A stretch of DNA of 64,000 nucleotides from an uncultured Rhodospirillaceae bacterium (lineage in GTDB: Bacteria; Pseudomonadota; Alphaproteobacteria; Rhodospirillales; Rhodospirillaceae): the NCBI GenBank assembly GCA_943787205.1, contig CALSLN010000016.1, positions 124,001 to 188,000 on the forward strand. Reading direction: 5' to 3'. Both the position numbers and the translations under genes were made by a program. Positions within the stretch are counted from its first letter, which is position 1, and every line of letters starts with the position of its first letter. This document shows positions 41,884 through 51,269 of the stretch, in pieces. The notes under the pieces were generated by a model. The model made no database searches. It saw nothing but the letters and a program-made list of their open reading frames with translations, and was not told the DNA's origin.

Positions 41884-42635
41884 GCCTGGCTGCTCCAAGG
41901 CGCTAAGCCATATCGATGAAGTTGACCGCCATGCTCTTTGAGCCAGGCGGTTGGCATGCGTCTGTCTGTGACTAAGCTATCTACAGTTTTCCAGAATCGA
42001 GCGGAATGGTTGAGTTCGCAAAGGTGAGACACCTCATGCGCTACAACGTAGTTTAAAACGCTTTCTGGCGTCATTATGAGGCGCCAGCTGAACGATAATT
42101 TTCCATCGACCGTGCAGCTACCCCAACGAGACCGTGTGTCGCGTAATGAAATGCTTGTCACAGTTCTATCTAATGTCTGTGCGTAGGTGTGCGCAATTGG
42201 AGATATAACTTTTCGCGCTTCTTGTTTGAACCAATCGTGCACGCGACGCGATAGATGATTCACTGATCCCGATACATTGAGGGTTTCAAGTTCGCGCCAC
42301 ACCCCCCTACGCGCATCAGGTCGGTGTCGAATCGTATGCATGTTGCCTAGGATTGGTACTGATGTACCGTCAGAAAACGGTACGGGCGGCATGAGTTCGC
42401 TTAGTCTGTCTGAAATCCAATAGGCTTTCTCATTTGCAAAAGCGACAGCGGCTGCCTTGCTTGTGCGACGTGGTTTTACCAGAACCACACACCCCCGTAT
42501 TGGATCGACCCTAAGGCTTATGCGGCGCGCCCGGGCGTGCTCGGATAGCAGTACGTGCATGTCTTGACCGTTGACGGTCAGCGTTAATGTCTGGGGCAAT
42601 GCAGGCGTTCTAGCCACGCTTAAAGGTCCGACCAA
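41880..42635 (-). CDS. YgjP-like (DUF45) zinc metallopeptidase
   Basis: 251 residues. The zinc-binding HExxH is in [22 protein letters not shown], with the downstream NHS-x-x-F-W region typical of the YgjP/DUF45 group related to SprT and M48. Upstream is the family stretch [29 protein letters not shown]. Function in bacteria is not settled. The gene begins inside the end of the YcgN-family gene (16-base overlap), so they are probably co-transcribed downstream of ycgN and SCO1. Confidence 0.92.
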   Translation of the reverse strand: MVGPLSVARTPALPQTLTLTVNGQDMHVLLSEHARARRISLRVDPIRGCVVLVKPRRTSKAAAVAFANEKAYWISDRLSELMPPVPFSDGTSVPILGNMHTIRHRPDARRGVWRELETLNVSGSVNHLSRRVHDWFKQEARKVISPIAHTYAQTLDRTVTSISLRDTRSRWGSCTVDGKLSFSWRLIMTPESVLNYVVAHEVSHLCELNHSARFWKTVDSLVTDRRMPTAWLKEHGGQLHRYGLAPWSSQA

Positions 42636-43081
42636 TCAATCATGTGAGAACTTAGAGGGCCTGCTACAGTTTCAGAGATCGCGCGCCCTTGAACAGAGAT
42701 GCCTGCTTTGTGCACCGTATCGCCATCCCCCGATACGAGAGGGTGCCAATCTGCCAAGCCTTCGCCGTTCGCAAGAAGTCGATAGGCACAGGTAGATGGC
42801 AACCAATTCAGCGTGCCGGCCGTTTTTGGAGAAAGCTCTACGCAGTCTGGCACTTTAGCTTTTCGGTTTTTGTAATCGGTGCACTGACATGTTTTTAAGT
42901 CGAGTAGGCGACACGCAACATTGGTTGGAAAAATCTCATCCGTATCGGCATCCTGGAGTTTGTGAAGACAACATTTTCCGCATCCGTCACAAAGGCTTTC
43001 CCACTCCTGCTGCGACATCTGCGACAGTGTTTTGGTGCGCCAAAAAGGTTCACCCCCCTTAGTGCTGGCGTCTTTTGTCAA
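42620..43081 (-). CDS. YcgN-family cysteine cluster protein (UPF0260)
   Basis: 153 residues. Eight or so cysteines are in family positions: [14 protein letters not shown] near 32-45, [14 protein letters not shown] near 57-70, PDC and CAYRLL. This pattern matches the zinc/iron chelating YkgJ/YcgN superfamily, function unknown. [27 protein letters not shown] is a UPF0260 signature. The stop-start overlap with the SCO1 gene (4 bases) suggests coupling. Confidence 0.93.
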   Translation of the reverse strand: MTKDASTKGGEPFWRTKTLSQMSQQEWESLCDGCGKCCLHKLQDADTDEIFPTNVACRLLDLKTCQCTDYKNRKAKVPDCVELSPKTAGTLNWLPSTCAYRLLANGEGLADWHPLVSGDGDTVHKAGISVQGRAISETVAGPLSSHMIDWSDL

Positions 43082-43686
43082 AGCAGCTCTCTGAGCTTGG
43101 AGGTGAGCTGCTCCATCGTGACATCTTTTCCGAAATGATCGATGTACCGTCCGCTGCGGTTCATCAAATACAAATACCCTGAATGGTCGATCGTGTACTC
43201 GCCCTCTTCACCAATCGGTGTCTCGCGGAAGAACACGCGGTAAGCACTCGCTGCGTCTTGAACTTGTTCCGCGGTGCCTGTCAGCCCAATCATACGTTCG
43301 TGAAAATTATTCACGTAGGAGGCCATCGTTGCTGATGTGTCTCTCTTCGAATCAAGAGAAATAAAGATGGGCTGCACAAGTTCACTCTTCTGCCCAGGCA
43401 AAACATCAATTGCATCTGCAATGATCTGCAATGTCATCGGGCAAATGTCCGGGCAATACGTAAAACCAAAATAGACCAAGCTGTAATGACCGAGCAGGAT
43501 TTGCTCGTTGACCTCTGTGCCTGTTTGATCAACGAGAGTGAATGCACCACCGATAGCCGCTGACCCGTCAACTGTGGTGTTGTTCGGGTCGGGTCGGAAT
43601 ACAGGCAGATAAAGCGCAAGAATGAGCAAAGTGCTAAGCGCTATCATGGCACCGATGATGAGTCTTTTTGCGAGGGCTGGTGTCAT
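43078..43686 (-). CDS. SCO1/SenC-family copper protein
   Basis: 202 residues. An N-terminal membrane anchor (about 8-27) is followed by a thioredoxin-fold domain in the periplasm. The copper-binding CxxxC is in [14 protein letters not shown], and the conserved His is in [15 protein letters not shown] proteins deliver copper or reduce cysteines for the CuA site of cytochrome oxidase. It sits 54 bases downstream of the ccm block, in line with a role in respiratory chain assembly. Confidence 0.95.
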   Translation of the reverse strand: MTPALAKRLIIGAMIALSTLLILALYLPVFRPDPNNTTVDGSAAIGGAFTLVDQTGTEVNEQILLGHYSLVYFGFTYCPDICPMTLQIIADAIDVLPGQKSELVQPIFISLDSKRDTSATMASYVNNFHERMIGLTGTAEQVQDAASAYRVFFRETPIGEEGEYTIDHSGYLYLMNRSGRYIDHFGKDVTMEQLTSKLRELL

Positions 43687-43740
43687 GAAATTATCCTTGG
43701 TCGGTCGTGTATGGGGTCTGTCGTCGTTAGATATATCTTT

Positions 43741-45174
43741 CTACGGGCTTGGCAAACCTGCTAACCGACGGGAAACGCTTTCATATGCTGTGTCGCCTGG
43801 CGGTAGAAGTCCTAGCAGTGTCGTCCAACGGTCTCTTGCTAAGTCGAACTGGCCTGCATCTGCAGCTGCAAGCCCTGAGATGAAAAGGCCGTCCGGATTG
43901 TTCTGGTCAAGCGCGAGGATTTCATTTGTGAGTTCGTTCACCTCGTTAGGAATCGGTGCGCCTGGTTCAACGGCGCGAACAAGCGTTTCTGCTAACTTAG
44001 CGCGTGGCTCAATAGCGTCCGTGTTCAGAGCTGATGCTTTCCGATAGGCGCTGGCCGATTTTTCAGTGTTGCCAAGAACGCCATAGGACCGTGCGAGTTG
44101 CATCCATCCTTCAAAATCATCTGGCTCAAACTCTAGTTTTGCCTCAAGGCCACCGACCATTTCTTGAATCATGGTCATTTCATCGCCTGAGAAGCGATCG
44201 GCCAATGCGCTTACATCAGGTCTGAAATCATCTTCGTCGGCTTCAGGCACAATGTCGGTATTCGAGCTCTCTGCAGCTGATTGTGTTGTCGTGGGCTTAT
44301 CCAAGGGGTGACGAGGTACGATTGTCATTGGCATGATGTTTGCTGCCATCGCGACCTGACTGATTTGATCTCGGACCATTGCCAACCATGGTGCGTCTGG
44401 AGCTGCATCGGCTGTTAGGTCTCGCCAAATGGCGATCCCGTCGGCGGTGTTTCCAGCTTGGGCTGCCGCTAACCCCAAATAGAACCGTGCGCGTGGTTCA
44501 TCTCGATTTGTACGTAACACCGCTCGAAAAACGTCAGCGGCCTCTGGGGGAACGGTCCCACCATTCATCGCCGTGAGCGTGTCTCCAAACTCTGTATATA
44601 TATCTATGTCGTTTGAGCCCGTTGCCAGCGCTCGGCGATAAGCCGTCGCGGCATCCTCTAATCGGTTGACCTGGCGATAGCTGCGAGCAAGCAGAACCCA
44701 CCCTTCTGTGCTCTCGGGGTTCTGGCGGAGTCGATCAGCCAAGTCCTCAATGAGAACACCGAAGTCTGTGTTCTCAGGGTTCACCAGAGCTTCTGCGCGC
44801 CGTTGTTCGACCGGGGCGCTGGGCAGTCCTGGCGCGCCAATGGTGACGTAGGTCGCTAAGGCGAAGAACGGCACTAAAACGGCAATTCCAGTTACAGCGC
44901 TCATGCGCGCCATTGGGGCGTCCACGCCCTTATCGCCCGTCGCGCGCCTATTTGCGGCGAGCAAGCGTCGCTTAATCTCCGTACGCGCTGTTTCAGCTTC
45001 GGACTCCGTGAGCAAGCCATTCGCGATGTCGCCCTCGACCTCTTTGAGTTGGCCTTGGTACAGAGCCTGATCAGCTTCCGTTTCCTGCGCCGCCGTTCCG
45101 GCGTTGCGCATAATCGGCCAGACTAAAATCCCAACCGAAATCAGCGTGAGGGCAGCGTAGCCGAGCCAAATCAT
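43741..45174 (-). CDS. ccmI: Cytochrome c biogenesis protein CcmI
   Basis: 477 residues. Two membrane helices at the N-terminus (about 1-22 and 90-112) enclose a cytoplasmic leucine-zipper-like loop ([35 protein letters not shown]). The periplasmic part carries TPR repeats (for example [25 protein letters not shown] near 155 and [24 protein letters not shown] near 350). CcmI is a chaperone that holds apocytochrome c for heme attachment. The frame opens at 45327 but the real start is ATG 45174, in an ATGA overlap with ccmH. Confidence 0.95.
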   Translation of the reverse strand: MIWLGYAALTLISVGILVWPIMRNAGTAAQETEADQALYQGQLKEVEGDIANGLLTESEAETARTEIKRRLLAANRRATGDKGVDAPMARMSAVTGIAVLVPFFALATYVTIGAPGLPSAPVEQRRAEALVNPENTDFGVLIEDLADRLRQNPESTEGWVLLARSYRQVNRLEDAATAYRRALATGSNDIDIYTEFGDTLTAMNGGTVPPEAADVFRAVLRTNRDEPRARFYLGLAAAQAGNTADGIAIWRDLTADAAPDAPWLAMVRDQISQVAMAANIMPMTIVPRHPLDKPTTTQSAAESSNTDIVPEADEDDFRPDVSALADRFSGDEMTMIQEMVGGLEAKLEFEPDDFEGWMQLARSYGVLGNTEKSASAYRKASALNTDAIEPRAKLAETLVRAVEPGAPIPNEVNELTNEILALDQNNPDGLFISGLAAADAGQFDLARDRWTTLLGLLPPGDTAYESVSRRLAGLPSP

Positions 45175-45650
45175 GAATCGTTCCTTGTGTTCGAATCTTT
45201 GGTTAGGGCCTCGACTTCTGCCAGTTCCTCCGGGGTTAAAGCTTGAACCGTGGTGATGGACGGACGTCTGATGTAACGGGCTACAATAAGTCCGCCCAAG
45301 AGCAGAAGGGCGAAGGGACCGAACCACAATAGAACCGTCTGCCCTGTTACACGTGGGCGGAGAAGGACGAAGTCACCATAGCGATCAACCATGTAATCAA
45401 GCACGGCTTGATTACTGTCTCCGGCAAGAACGCGCTGGCGGACGAGGCGGCGCATGTCCTGGGCTAAGGATGCGTTTGATTCGTCAATGGTTTCATTCTG
45501 ACAGACGACACACTTTAGATCTTGGCTGATGATACGTGCCCGTTCTTCAAGTGCCGGGTCTGCCAACATCTCGTCGGGCTCGACGGCGTAGGATGTGGTT
45601 GCGACAAGCACCGCTAAGGTGACGGCGCTCAATGCTGCATAAATCTTCAC
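45171..45650 (-). CDS. ccmH: Cytochrome c maturation protein CcmH (CcmL type)
   Basis: 159 residues. A signal peptide precedes the periplasmic domain with the redox CxxC motif ([30 protein letters not shown]), and a membrane helix lies near 105-128. It reduces apocytochrome c disulfides so that heme can be attached. The start overlaps ccmG by 4 bases and the stop overlaps ccmI. Confidence 0.96.
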   Translation of the reverse strand: MKIYAALSAVTLAVLVATTSYAVEPDEMLADPALEERARIISQDLKCVVCQNETIDESNASLAQDMRRLVRQRVLAGDSNQAVLDYMVDRYGDFVLLRPRVTGQTVLLWFGPFALLLLGGLIVARYIRRPSITTVQALTPEELAEVEALTKDSNTRNDS

Positions 45651-46219
45651 TGGCGCAATTGCTCCACCAAGGGGGCGATGGTTTCGGTCCAGTCCGTCAT
45701 GGTGATCGGTCCGACGTGTTTGTAGCGAATGACCCCGGCGGAATCGACGACAAACGTCTCTGGTGCCCCTGTGACACCGAATGCGATGGCGGCTTCACTA
45801 AAGGGGTCTTGTCCGATGAGATCGAAGGGATCGCCATTGCGGGCCAACCAGCGCAAACTTGCTTGCGGCTCGTCCCGCCACGCTATGCCGTGAAGAGGAA
45901 TCGTGTTTTCCGCCGCGACTTCCATAAGGAGGGGGTGTTCAGATAAACACGCAACACACCAAGACCCCCATATATTGACCAGAGTGACTTCGCCTTTGAG
46001 ATTTTCGGTCGCCAACCCCGGGCCGCGTTCTGGGAGCGGCGGGAGGTCTATGTCTGGGACAGGCGTGTCGAGCAACACAGATTTTACCTGGTTGGGGTCT
46101 AAGCCGTCCTGAACGTCTATAAGACGTTTTGCAAAGACGGCGACCAACAGTAAGACGATGATGATCGGTGCGATGGCCGTGAGTCGACCCGAACTCGGTT
46201 TAGATGTGCCTTCACTCAT
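45647..46219 (-). CDS. ccmG: Thiol:disulfide interchange protein CcmG (DsbE)
   Basis: 190 residues. A membrane anchor (about 12-30) holds a periplasmic thioredoxin fold. The active site is [13 protein letters not shown], and family segments GIAWRDEP and [13 protein letters not shown] are present (GVxGxPETF is characteristic of DsbE). It passes reductant to CcmH and apocytochrome c. It lies 3 bases after ccmF. Confidence 0.96.
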   Translation of the reverse strand: MSEGTSKPSSGRLTAIAPIIIVLLLVAVFAKRLIDVQDGLDPNQVKSVLLDTPVPDIDLPPLPERGPGLATENLKGEVTLVNIWGSWCVACLSEHPLLMEVAAENTIPLHGIAWRDEPQASLRWLARNGDPFDLIGQDPFSEAAIAFGVTGAPETFVVDSAGVIRYKHVGPITMTDWTETIAPLVEQLRQ

Positions 46220-46222
46220 GCG

Positions 46223-48211
46223 TTAGGCCTTGATCGGCTCTGCAATCGCAGCGGCTTTGCGTGGCGCTCCGATGCGGTGTCGTCGGTCACTTAAAGAAAC
46301 CAACCCGCCAAAGCCCATCATCAGAATGCCGTACCAGAGAAAGGGTACAAAGGGCTCGAAGTAGGCGCGCACGACATATCGACCGGTGTCAGCGGGTCCA
46401 TCACCGAGCACGATATATAAATCTGCCCAGAAGGTTGTGTGGATTGCGGCCTCTGTCGTTTGTTGTACGGGTTGATCGTAGACTCGGCGTTCGGGTTTTA
46501 GTGTCACGGCTTTTCCGCCGCCGCGTGTAGCCGAAAACGTGCCCTGTACAGATTCATAGTTTGGTCCGCGGATCAATTCAGCGCCATCGAAAGTGACATC
46601 GAAACCAGCAACAGTGACGGTTTCACCGGCACCCATAGTCAAAATATTTTCCTGCTTCCAGGCACTCGATCCGGATACACCAACAATCAAAACGGCCATT
46701 CCCAAATGAGCAATTGTCATGCCATGGGAGGCCCGTGGTAAAGAGCTCACACGTTTCCAAAGATCAGCGGGTGACGACTTGAAGAGCCGAACCCGTCCAG
46801 CCCACTCTGTGAGAGAGGCAAAGAACAACCACGCAGCTAAGGCGATGCCGGCAGAGCCAGCTATATCGATAATGTCGACGCCACTGAGAGCCAGTGCAAT
46901 ACCGAAGACCACGACAACGCCGACGAGCGCGCCTTTCAATCGACCCAGAACTCCAGCCAAGTCGCTGCGCTTCCAAGCCATCATTGGGCCGATGCCCATA
47001 AGAAGGACGAGCGGCACCATGAGCGGAACAAACACAGTGTTGAAATAGGGCGCACCGACAGAGAGTGTGCCCAGCTCGAGGGCCTCTGCGATCAATGGAT
47101 AAAGTGTACCGAGGAGAACAGTTGCAGCGGCCGTCGCAAGAAATAGATTGTTGAGCAGTAGGCCGCTCTCTCTTGAGAGCGGAGAGAATAGTCCGCCTGG
47201 CTCAAGCTTTGGCGCCTTAATCGCGTAAAGTGTCAGGGAGCCACCAACAGCGATCGCGAGAAGAACTAGAACGAATACGCCACGTGTTGGATCGGAGGCA
47301 AAGGCATGCACCGATGTAAGGATGCCCGAGCGGACGAGGAAGGTGCCTAGCAAGCTCAACGAGAAGGTGATGATTGCGAGCAAGATCGTCCAGCTCTTTA
47401 ACGCTTCGCGCTTTTCAACCACGATTGCAGAGTGCAGCAGAGCCGTTCCCGTTAGCCATGGAATAAAGGACGCGTTTTCAACCGGGTCCCAAAACCACCA
47501 GCCGCCCCAGCCTAATTCGTAATAGGCCCACCAGGAGCCCAAGCCGATCCCAACTGTGAGGAAAGACCAGGCGGCCAAAGTCCAGGGACGAACCCAGCGT
47601 GCCCAAGCCGCATCGACGCGCCCTTCCAGCAGAGCGGCGACGGCAAAAGAGAATGCCATCGAGAAGCCAACATAGCCGAGGTAGAGCATGGGCGGATGAA
47701 AGGCGAGGCCAGGGTCTTGCAGCAATGGGTTCAGGCCAAGGCCTTGCGCAGGCGTTGGGTCGACCCGCAGAAACGGATTTGAGGTGAATAAAATAAACGC
47801 CAAAAACCCGGCGCCAATCATACCTTGAACGGCGAGGGCGCGGGCTTTTAGGCGGTCCGGTAAAGCGGCGCCAAAAGCGGCGACTGCAGCGCCAAATACG
47901 GCGAGGATCGCGACCCAAAGAAGGAGCGAGCCTTCATGGTTTCCCCAAACGCCAGAGATTTTATAGAGCAGTGGTTTTGCCGTATGCGAATTTTGGTAGA
48001 CATTCATCACTGAGAAATCTGAAGCAATGAAGGCTTGCGTGAGTGCGGCGAATGCGGTGCCGATTAAAAGCATTTGAAGCAGAGCAGCGGGCCCCGCCAC
48101 TGCCATAAGCGCAGCGTCGCGTCTTGTCGCCCCGATCAACGGCACGAAAGCTTGGACAAGCGCAACGGGTAGCGCGAGCGCTAAGGCGTAATGACCAATT
48201 TCAGGATTCAC
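46223..48211 (-). CDS. ccmF: Heme lyase subunit CcmF
   Basis: 662-residue polytopic membrane protein with about 15 helices that ligates heme to apocytochrome c. The WWD domain is visible as WGGWWFWDPVENASFIPWLTGTALLHS near 230-258. Other signatures are NSHTAKPLLYKISGVWGNHEGSLLLWV and NPFLRVDPTPAQGLGLNPLLQDPGLAFHPP. The start overlaps the ccmE stop by 4 bases. Confidence 0.97.
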   Translation of the reverse strand: MNPEIGHYALALALPVALVQAFVPLIGATRRDAALMAVAGPAALLQMLLIGTAFAALTQAFIASDFSVMNVYQNSHTAKPLLYKISGVWGNHEGSLLLWVAILAVFGAAVAAFGAALPDRLKARALAVQGMIGAGFLAFILFTSNPFLRVDPTPAQGLGLNPLLQDPGLAFHPPMLYLGYVGFSMAFSFAVAALLEGRVDAAWARWVRPWTLAAWSFLTVGIGLGSWWAYYELGWGGWWFWDPVENASFIPWLTGTALLHSAIVVEKREALKSWTILLAIITFSLSLLGTFLVRSGILTSVHAFASDPTRGVFVLVLLAIAVGGSLTLYAIKAPKLEPGGLFSPLSRESGLLLNNLFLATAAATVLLGTLYPLIAEALELGTLSVGAPYFNTVFVPLMVPLVLLMGIGPMMAWKRSDLAGVLGRLKGALVGVVVVFGIALALSGVDIIDIAGSAGIALAAWLFFASLTEWAGRVRLFKSSPADLWKRVSSLPRASHGMTIAHLGMAVLIVGVSGSSAWKQENILTMGAGETVTVAGFDVTFDGAELIRGPNYESVQGTFSATRGGGKAVTLKPERRVYDQPVQQTTEAAIHTTFWADLYIVLGDGPADTGRYVVRAYFEPFVPFLWYGILMMGFGGLVSLSDRRHRIGAPRKAAAIAEPIKA

Positions 48212-48690
48212 GGTGAAGCCGTGGCGCTGTTGGACATCGCTTCTTGTTGTGGTGCTTCGTCACCACGCCACTCTCCAGCCGCTTTAATCGCGTCGGCCAC
48301 TTCGGGTGGCATATAGGTCTCATCATGTTTGGCGAGTACGTCGGAGGCTTGGAATACACCAGAGGCCAGCATGTATCCTTCGGCAACAATGCCTTGTCCT
48401 TCACGGAACAAATCTGGAAGGATTCCGCGGTAAACAATATCCAAAGTTTCGGCGGTGTCTGTAACTGTAAACGTGGTTGTCTCGCCCTCGGCGTTCACGC
48501 TTCCAGTTTCAACTAGGCCGCCGATGCGTATTCGTTGTCCAGGTGACAAGGTTTGCTGGCTAATTTCGGTAGGACTGTAAAAAAAGACGATGCTGTCTTC
48601 AAATGCAGTAAGCACCAAAGCAACACCAGTTGCGACAGCAAGGCCGCCGAGCAAAATAAAATAGAGTCGCTGTGTCTTTCGTTTCGCCAT
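48208..48690 (-). CDS. ccmE: Heme chaperone CcmE
   Basis: About 160 residues. A short cytoplasmic N-terminus and one membrane helix precede a beta-barrel heme-binding domain in the periplasm. The heme-attaching His is in VLAKHDETYMPPE, with the conserved Tyr close by. ATG 48690 (MAKRKTQRLYF) is chosen over 48735 because GGAG lies 5-6 bases upstream and the N-terminus then fits the family. The Ala/Ser-rich C-tail is variable in this family. Confidence 0.95.
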   Translation of the reverse strand: MAKRKTQRLYFILLGGLAVATGVALVLTAFEDSIVFFYSPTEISQQTLSPGQRIRIGGLVETGSVNAEGETTTFTVTDTAETLDIVYRGILPDLFREGQGIVAEGYMLASGVFQASDVLAKHDETYMPPEVADAIKAAGEWRGDEAPQQEAMSNSATASP

Positions 48691-48691
48691 T

Positions 48692-48934
48692 TTATGCTCC
48701 ACTGCCTGTTGTGTTGTCGGCCGCTTCTGATGCACCTGATGTGGGCTCGGAACGGGGTGGGCGCAAGCGATCTAATTCGGCCTGTTGCGTTTTTACGGAC
48801 CGTGTCGTGAGGATAAAGAGGGCGCCGAGGCCAACGATAGCCAAAGCGTAAGCGGGCCAAACAAATGCAGCGTATCCGCCCATATCTAAAACAGTGTCGA
48901 GAGAGGTCACTAGGTCAGGCCAATCTTGTTTCAA
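48692..48934 (-). CDS. ccmD: Heme exporter protein CcmD
   Basis: 80 residues. One membrane helix (about 22-42) within MGGYAAFVWPAYALAIVGLG, the family signature. A charged cytoplasmic tail follows (KTQQAELDRLRPP). CcmD helps release heme-loaded CcmE from CcmABC. It is longer than many CcmD proteins because of a Ser/Gly-rich end. It lies between ccmC and ccmE as usual. Confidence 0.93.
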   Translation of the reverse strand: MKQDWPDLVTSLDTVLDMGGYAAFVWPAYALAIVGLGALFILTTRSVKTQQAELDRLRPPRSEPTSGASEAADNTTGSGA

Positions 48935-48957
48935 CGTTTATCATCACGCGATCATTC

Positions 48958-49668
48958 TTAGGCTGCGCGCATAAGCCGTGCGGCCCGAATTTTTGCTGTC
49001 AGCACTTGAGCTCGCACACGCATCAAAACAACCACCACATAATAGAGCTGGAACGCGCCGACCATTAGGAACAAAGGTGGCAGCATTGCGGTATCAACGG
49101 AGACGCCAGCCATCGAAAAAATAGAGGGCTGATGCAAACTGTTCCACCAATCCACCGAGAACTTGATGATGGGCAGATTGACGGATCCGACCAGCGCTAA
49201 AATCGCAGCCGCCTTATCGCCTTGCTCAGGGCTGTCGAAGGCATCGCCCAGTGCCATGTATCCAAGATACAGAAAGAACAGCACGAGCATTGAAGTGAGG
49301 CGCGCGTCCCAAACCCAGGGTGTGCCCCACATGGGTTCTCCCCATAGCATTCCCGTGAGCAGGCAGAGCGCCGTGAACATTGCGCCGATCGGCGCAGAGG
49401 CCTTCGCAACCATGTTTGCAACGGGATGGCGCCATATCAAATACGAGGCGCTACCTGCTGCCATTACGCCATAGCAGAACAGTCCCATCCATGCCGCTGG
49501 GACATGGATGTACATAATCCGAACCGTGTCGCCCTGCTGATAATCGGGCGGGGAAAACAACAGGGCAATCGGTAGACCGAACAGAAAGCAAAGAATGCAA
49601 AGCCCGGCAGCCCATGGCTGGATGATTGCGGCTAATTTCAAAAAAACGTGTTGGATTGGCAAGTGCAT
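48958..49668 (-). CDS. ccmC: Heme exporter/handling protein CcmC
   Basis: 236 residues with six membrane helices. The heme-handling WWD-type motif is WGEPMWGTPWVWDARLTSMLVLFFLYLGY near 118-146. Conserved His residues flank it (IHVPAAWMG and WNSLHQP). CcmC loads heme onto CcmE. It is 97 bases downstream of ccmB, a wider gap than elsewhere in the cluster. Confidence 0.97.
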   Translation of the reverse strand: MHLPIQHVFLKLAAIIQPWAAGLCILCFLFGLPIALLFSPPDYQQGDTVRIMYIHVPAAWMGLFCYGVMAAGSASYLIWRHPVANMVAKASAPIGAMFTALCLLTGMLWGEPMWGTPWVWDARLTSMLVLFFLYLGYMALGDAFDSPEQGDKAAAILALVGSVNLPIIKFSVDWWNSLHQPSIFSMAGVSVDTAMLPPLFLMVGAFQLYYVVVVLMRVRAQVLTAKIRAARLMRAA

Positions 49669-49765
49669 GCATAGCTTAAAGGCTTACCTGTTTGGCTATG
49701 TTTTGCCAACCGGAATCGGGGGAGAGATTGGGCTACTTATTAGCCTATTGGCATTGGTTATTAAG

Positions 49766-50431
49766 CTATTCAGAAGCAATTTTTAGTGCGGCAGCCGCGG
49801 CCCAGGGGCAAAGAGCGGCGGCGATGAGCAGGAATCCTCCGAGAACGGCAAACAGGCCCCCTGCATCGAAGCCCATGCCAGTTGTGTCAATTGCGCCGAC
49901 CCCGAAAATCAAAATTGGGATGTAGAGGGGCAAAACCACGAGCGGCATCAATATCCCTCTGCGGCGTGCACCAAGCGTTAGAGCCGCGCCGACGGCTCCG
50001 ATCAAGCTGAGTGTGGGTGTGCCTATGAGAAGAGCTGTCATCATGGGTGCGGCTGAGCTGCTCGGCATTTGCAACGTAATACCGAGAACGGGCGCCAAAA
50101 GGGTGAGTGGTAGCCCTGTCGTAAGCCAATGGGCGATGATTTTGGCTGCAACGACCACGGTGGGTGCCGCTGGCGATGTAAGTAACAGGTCCAGCGCGCC
50201 GTCCTGCTCGTCATCAGAGAAGAGGTGATCGAGAGACAAGAGCGAGGCAAGCAGGGCTGTTACCCAAAGAATGCCAGCACCAACCCGCTCAAGAACGCCC
50301 GGCTCAGGACCAATACCAAAAGGAAAGAGGATTACGGTGATGGCGAAGAACCCAGCAACCATGACTGTGTCTGCCCGGTGCCTCACGGAAAGGCGCAAAT
50401 CGCGCCCAACAAGGATAAAGAAGGTGTTCAC
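49766..50431 (-). CDS. ccmB: Heme exporter protein CcmB
   Basis: 221-residue membrane subunit of the CcmABCD complex, six helices. Family segments are LVGRDLRLSVRHRADTVMVAGFFAITVILFPFGIGPE at the start, WVTALLASLLSLDHLFSDDEQDGALDLLLTSP near 75-106 and LPLYIPILIFG near 165. It starts in a 4-base overlap with ccmA. Confidence 0.96.
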   Translation of the reverse strand: MNTFFILVGRDLRLSVRHRADTVMVAGFFAITVILFPFGIGPEPGVLERVGAGILWVTALLASLLSLDHLFSDDEQDGALDLLLTSPAAPTVVVAAKIIAHWLTTGLPLTLLAPVLGITLQMPSSSAAPMMTALLIGTPTLSLIGAVGAALTLGARRRGILMPLVVLPLYIPILIFGVGAIDTTGMGFDAGGLFAVLGGFLLIAAALCPWAAAAALKIASE

Positions 50432-51075
50432 CAGTCCATCTCCGGTCCCTCAGGCACTTTGGCCCGATAGTCGGCCATATCAATCCGTTGCGTCGGGGTA
50501 AATCCGGGAGCCTGATGGGTGGCGAGAAGCGCAATTCCACCACTTTCGACGTGTGTACTCAAAAGAGTGTCGATGCGGGCAACATTCTCGGTATCTAGCG
50601 CCGTATAGGGCTCGTCGAGAATCCAGATCGACGCCGTCCCAAGGGCCAGTCGTGCCAAACCCGCCCGGCGCCGCCATCCTGCCGACAGCATATCTGCAGG
50701 CATGTCCAAGACGGTCTCAAGGGCCATGCGGCCTACGGCGTGCTCTACGGCAGGCTCGGCCGCACCGTACAGGTTTGCCCAGAATCGTAGGTTTTCATGG
50801 ACTGTAAGGGCGCCTTTCAGGCCATCGCGGTGCCCAGCAAAGCAAATAGCCCCCCGGTCATCAGGGTCAATTTGAATGGTCCCGGTCTCACTACGCAGTA
50901 GCCCGGCTAGAATCCGCAGCAAGGTCGATTTTCCGCTGCCGTTTGGACCAACCACAGCCATCGACTGGCTATTTTGGAGCTCAAAAGAGAGGCCCTCGAA
51001 GATGGTTCGACCACCGCGGCGAGCCGAAAGGTCGCGGACGCCAAGGGTTACGGGTGATTGTGTTTGATCAGACAT
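50428..51075 (-). CDS. ccmA: Heme exporter ATPase CcmA
   Basis: About 215-residue ABC ATPase. Walker A GPNGSGKSTLLRILAG, signature-like LSAGWRRRAGLARLAL, Walker B IWILDEPYTALD. ATP hydrolysis frees heme-loaded CcmE. The best start is uncertain: ATG 51075 (MSDQTQSP) fits the family better than 51087 or 51102. It heads the minus-strand ccm block and diverges from acnA. Confidence 0.95.
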   Translation of the reverse strand: MSDQTQSPVTLGVRDLSARRGGRTIFEGLSFELQNSQSMAVVGPNGSGKSTLLRILAGLLRSETGTIQIDPDDRGAICFAGHRDGLKGALTVHENLRFWANLYGAAEPAVEHAVGRMALETVLDMPADMLSAGWRRRAGLARLALGTASIWILDEPYTALDTENVARIDTLLSTHVESGGIALLATHQAPGFTPTQRIDMADYRAKVPEGPEMDW

Positions 51076-51155
51076 GGCGCGAACCATACCGAAACCCAAC
51101 ATAAACTCACGCAGAAATCGCCAAAAAGTGGTTCTGAGACGGGAGTCATCCGCTC

Positions 51156-51171
51156 TGTCCAGGACTGGACA
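51156..51171. promoter_or_regulatory. Inverted repeat between ccmA and acnA, possible operator
   Basis: TGTCCA (51156-51161) and TGGACA (51166-51171) are perfect arms separated by GGAC. The site lies about 100 bases upstream of the acnA ATG and 80 bases upstream of the ccmA start, so one bound regulator could affect both. No known binding site was matched with confidence. Confidence 0.35.
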
Positions 51172-51269
51172 ACCCCGGAGGGATGTGGATGATGCCGCAA
51201 AAAAGCGGGTTCATTATATTACACACCCCGTTTCAACTTTGGTTTCACATAGATAAGGGGAACGCTGCT

